Assembly (NCBI GenBank): GCA_935421135.1
Contig: OW285187.1
Location: forward strand, 32,986,818-33,050,817
Length of the DNA: 64,000 nt
Source: Bugulina stolonifera
Taxonomy: Eukaryota > Bryozoa > Gymnolaemata > Cheilostomatida > Bugulidae
Direction of reading: 5' to 3'
Shown one piece after another: positions 63,090 through 64,000 of this stretch. The translations under genes were made by a program, and so were the position numbers. Numbering within the stretch: position 1 is the first letter of the stretch; every line of letters starts with the position of its first letter. The notes below the pieces were generated by a model, which saw nothing but the letters and a program-made list of their open reading frames with translations, made no database searches and was not told the DNA's origin.

Positions 63090-63636
63090 TCAAACCAGAG
63101 CAACAAGAGAGAGAATCAAAACTGGCCAACCAGGCAGACGCTAGGCAGCAAGTTGAACCAAACCGCTCAGCATATATTGACGAAAGGGTGACGACCTCCG
63201 GAAAGCGGTCCTATAGTTGCTGGGGAAGAGATCTGCCAACCAATGAGGAGAGAGACTCAGAGGTAACCAAACAGACCGGGTTATGTGGGTACGACTCTTA
63301 TTGCCAGACTGTGTAGGGTCTTGCGACTCAGTATGGCATGGCAGGAGCTGCACCTAAGGCTGTGTTGGAGTACTGGAACGTTGGGACCTAGTAGCAGTCA
63401 TGAGACTGTACCTGGAGGGTCCCAAGTTCAGAGAGACTGCCTGATACCCTACTGTTAGCAGTAAACAGCAAGACTGTATAGTTCGATTAGTAAAAGTATT
63501 TTATTGATCAACAATCTACAAGCAACTGAACAAGAATGCGAAATAGCGCTCCTTATATGTGAAAACCAGTTCCAAACTGAGATCAAAGGGTCGGTCTTGG
63601 ACAAGAAAAAGATCTGAGTTACAAGATGTATGTAAC
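63045..63636. repeat. long direct repeat, copy 2 (LTR-like)
   Basis: Second copy of the repeat at 61788, in the same orientation about 1.26 kb downstream. It is clearly diverged, with many substitutions and indels, so if the pair are LTRs the insertion is old. It starts TGTTATTGTATCTGGCTGGG and may end ATGTATGTAACA. Confidence 0.7.
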
Positions 63637-64000
63637 AGCTTTGGAGTACAAGAGTAAAAAGACACTGTTGCATATCAGACCAAAGAGGACTATCAATACA
63701 TACATGTAGTTAAAATAGACATTATAGGAATCATGACATACAGTAATATCCAAGAAACAAGTAAGGACATGTGGGTTAAAAAAATACGCGATAGCAGATA
63801 CCAATAAAAACATACAATTCACATTGTAGTGCATGGATGTGTGATGCTATATGCAGTAGCTTGCTAGTTGTTTTCTAATTCCTTCTTTTTAAAGCTGATG
63901 AGAATGTGTTCTCATTGACTTAAGTATTCTTGTGATTTGAGGGAGATTTATTGTTAGGAAAATGTTTATTGCAAATTGAGTGGGGTATCTAAATCGGAGT

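Larger units (their letters stand above)
59929..64000. other. XBP1 upstream flank with repeats
   Basis: No host gene was recognised. It contains a 26-bp dispersed repeat segment (60855-60880), two long direct repeats (61788-62382 and 63045-63636) and a LINE fragment (62889-63089). A 123-codon minus frame at 60036-60407 has no recognisable domain and is Met/His/Cys-rich; I do not call it a gene. Confidence 0.55.

Noticed and set aside
1..64000. CRISPR arrays, bacterial operons or prophage
   Set aside because: The window is clearly eukaryotic nuclear DNA with spliced genes; its tandem arrays are minisatellites without spacers.

Overview
This is animal nuclear DNA: AT-rich, intron-rich, with GT/AG introns, poly(A) signals and many short decayed transposons. 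MLX, an XBP1 with IRE1 splice loops, and a p160/NCOA coactivator with NR boxes place it in Metazoa. The style (short introns in small genes, one long gene) fits an early-branching animal such as a sponge, but that is inference. All gene models were joined by hand from in-frame exons and splice sites.

Layout. 1.9-3.2 kb (+): 3' part of a PP2C-like domain gene. 3.8-6.5 kb (-): MLX, six exons. 8.4-10.3 kb (-): NDUFAB1, the mitochondrial acyl carrier protein, four exons, 157 aa. 10.3-18.7 kb: no host gene found; it holds two decayed LINE fragments and an inverted pair of tRNA-like SINE units. 18.7-57.0 kb (+): one long p160/NCOA-type nuclear receptor coactivator, 25 exons and about 1574 aa, with transposons in its introns. 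57.8-59.3 kb (-): XBP1, tail-to-tail with the NCOA gene. 59.3-64 kb: XBP1 promoter, then repeats including a pair of direct repeats of about 590 bp.

Most interesting region: XBP1. Exon 2 has two adjacent hairpins whose 7-nt loops both fit the IRE1 consensus CNGCNGN. Cutting both removes 17 nt, against 26 nt in vertebrates and 23 nt in fly and worm. 17 is 2 mod 3, so the cut opens exactly the frame that runs into an XBP1s-type activation domain ending FANLFPQLSA. The unspliced frame instead reads a hydrophobic segment and then ends in FQPWWGPQQSFWNPTKTM. This shares the spaced pattern W-G-x2-Q-x2-W-x-P, close to the stop, with the ribosome-arrest peptide of mammalian XBP1u. The whole XBP1u/XBP1s switch (membrane-directing segment, pausing tail, compact IRE1 intron, two-frame coding) therefore appears to be present here.

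The identified genes are stress, nutrient and metabolic regulators plus one mitochondrial protein. They look like separate transcription units, not an operon.
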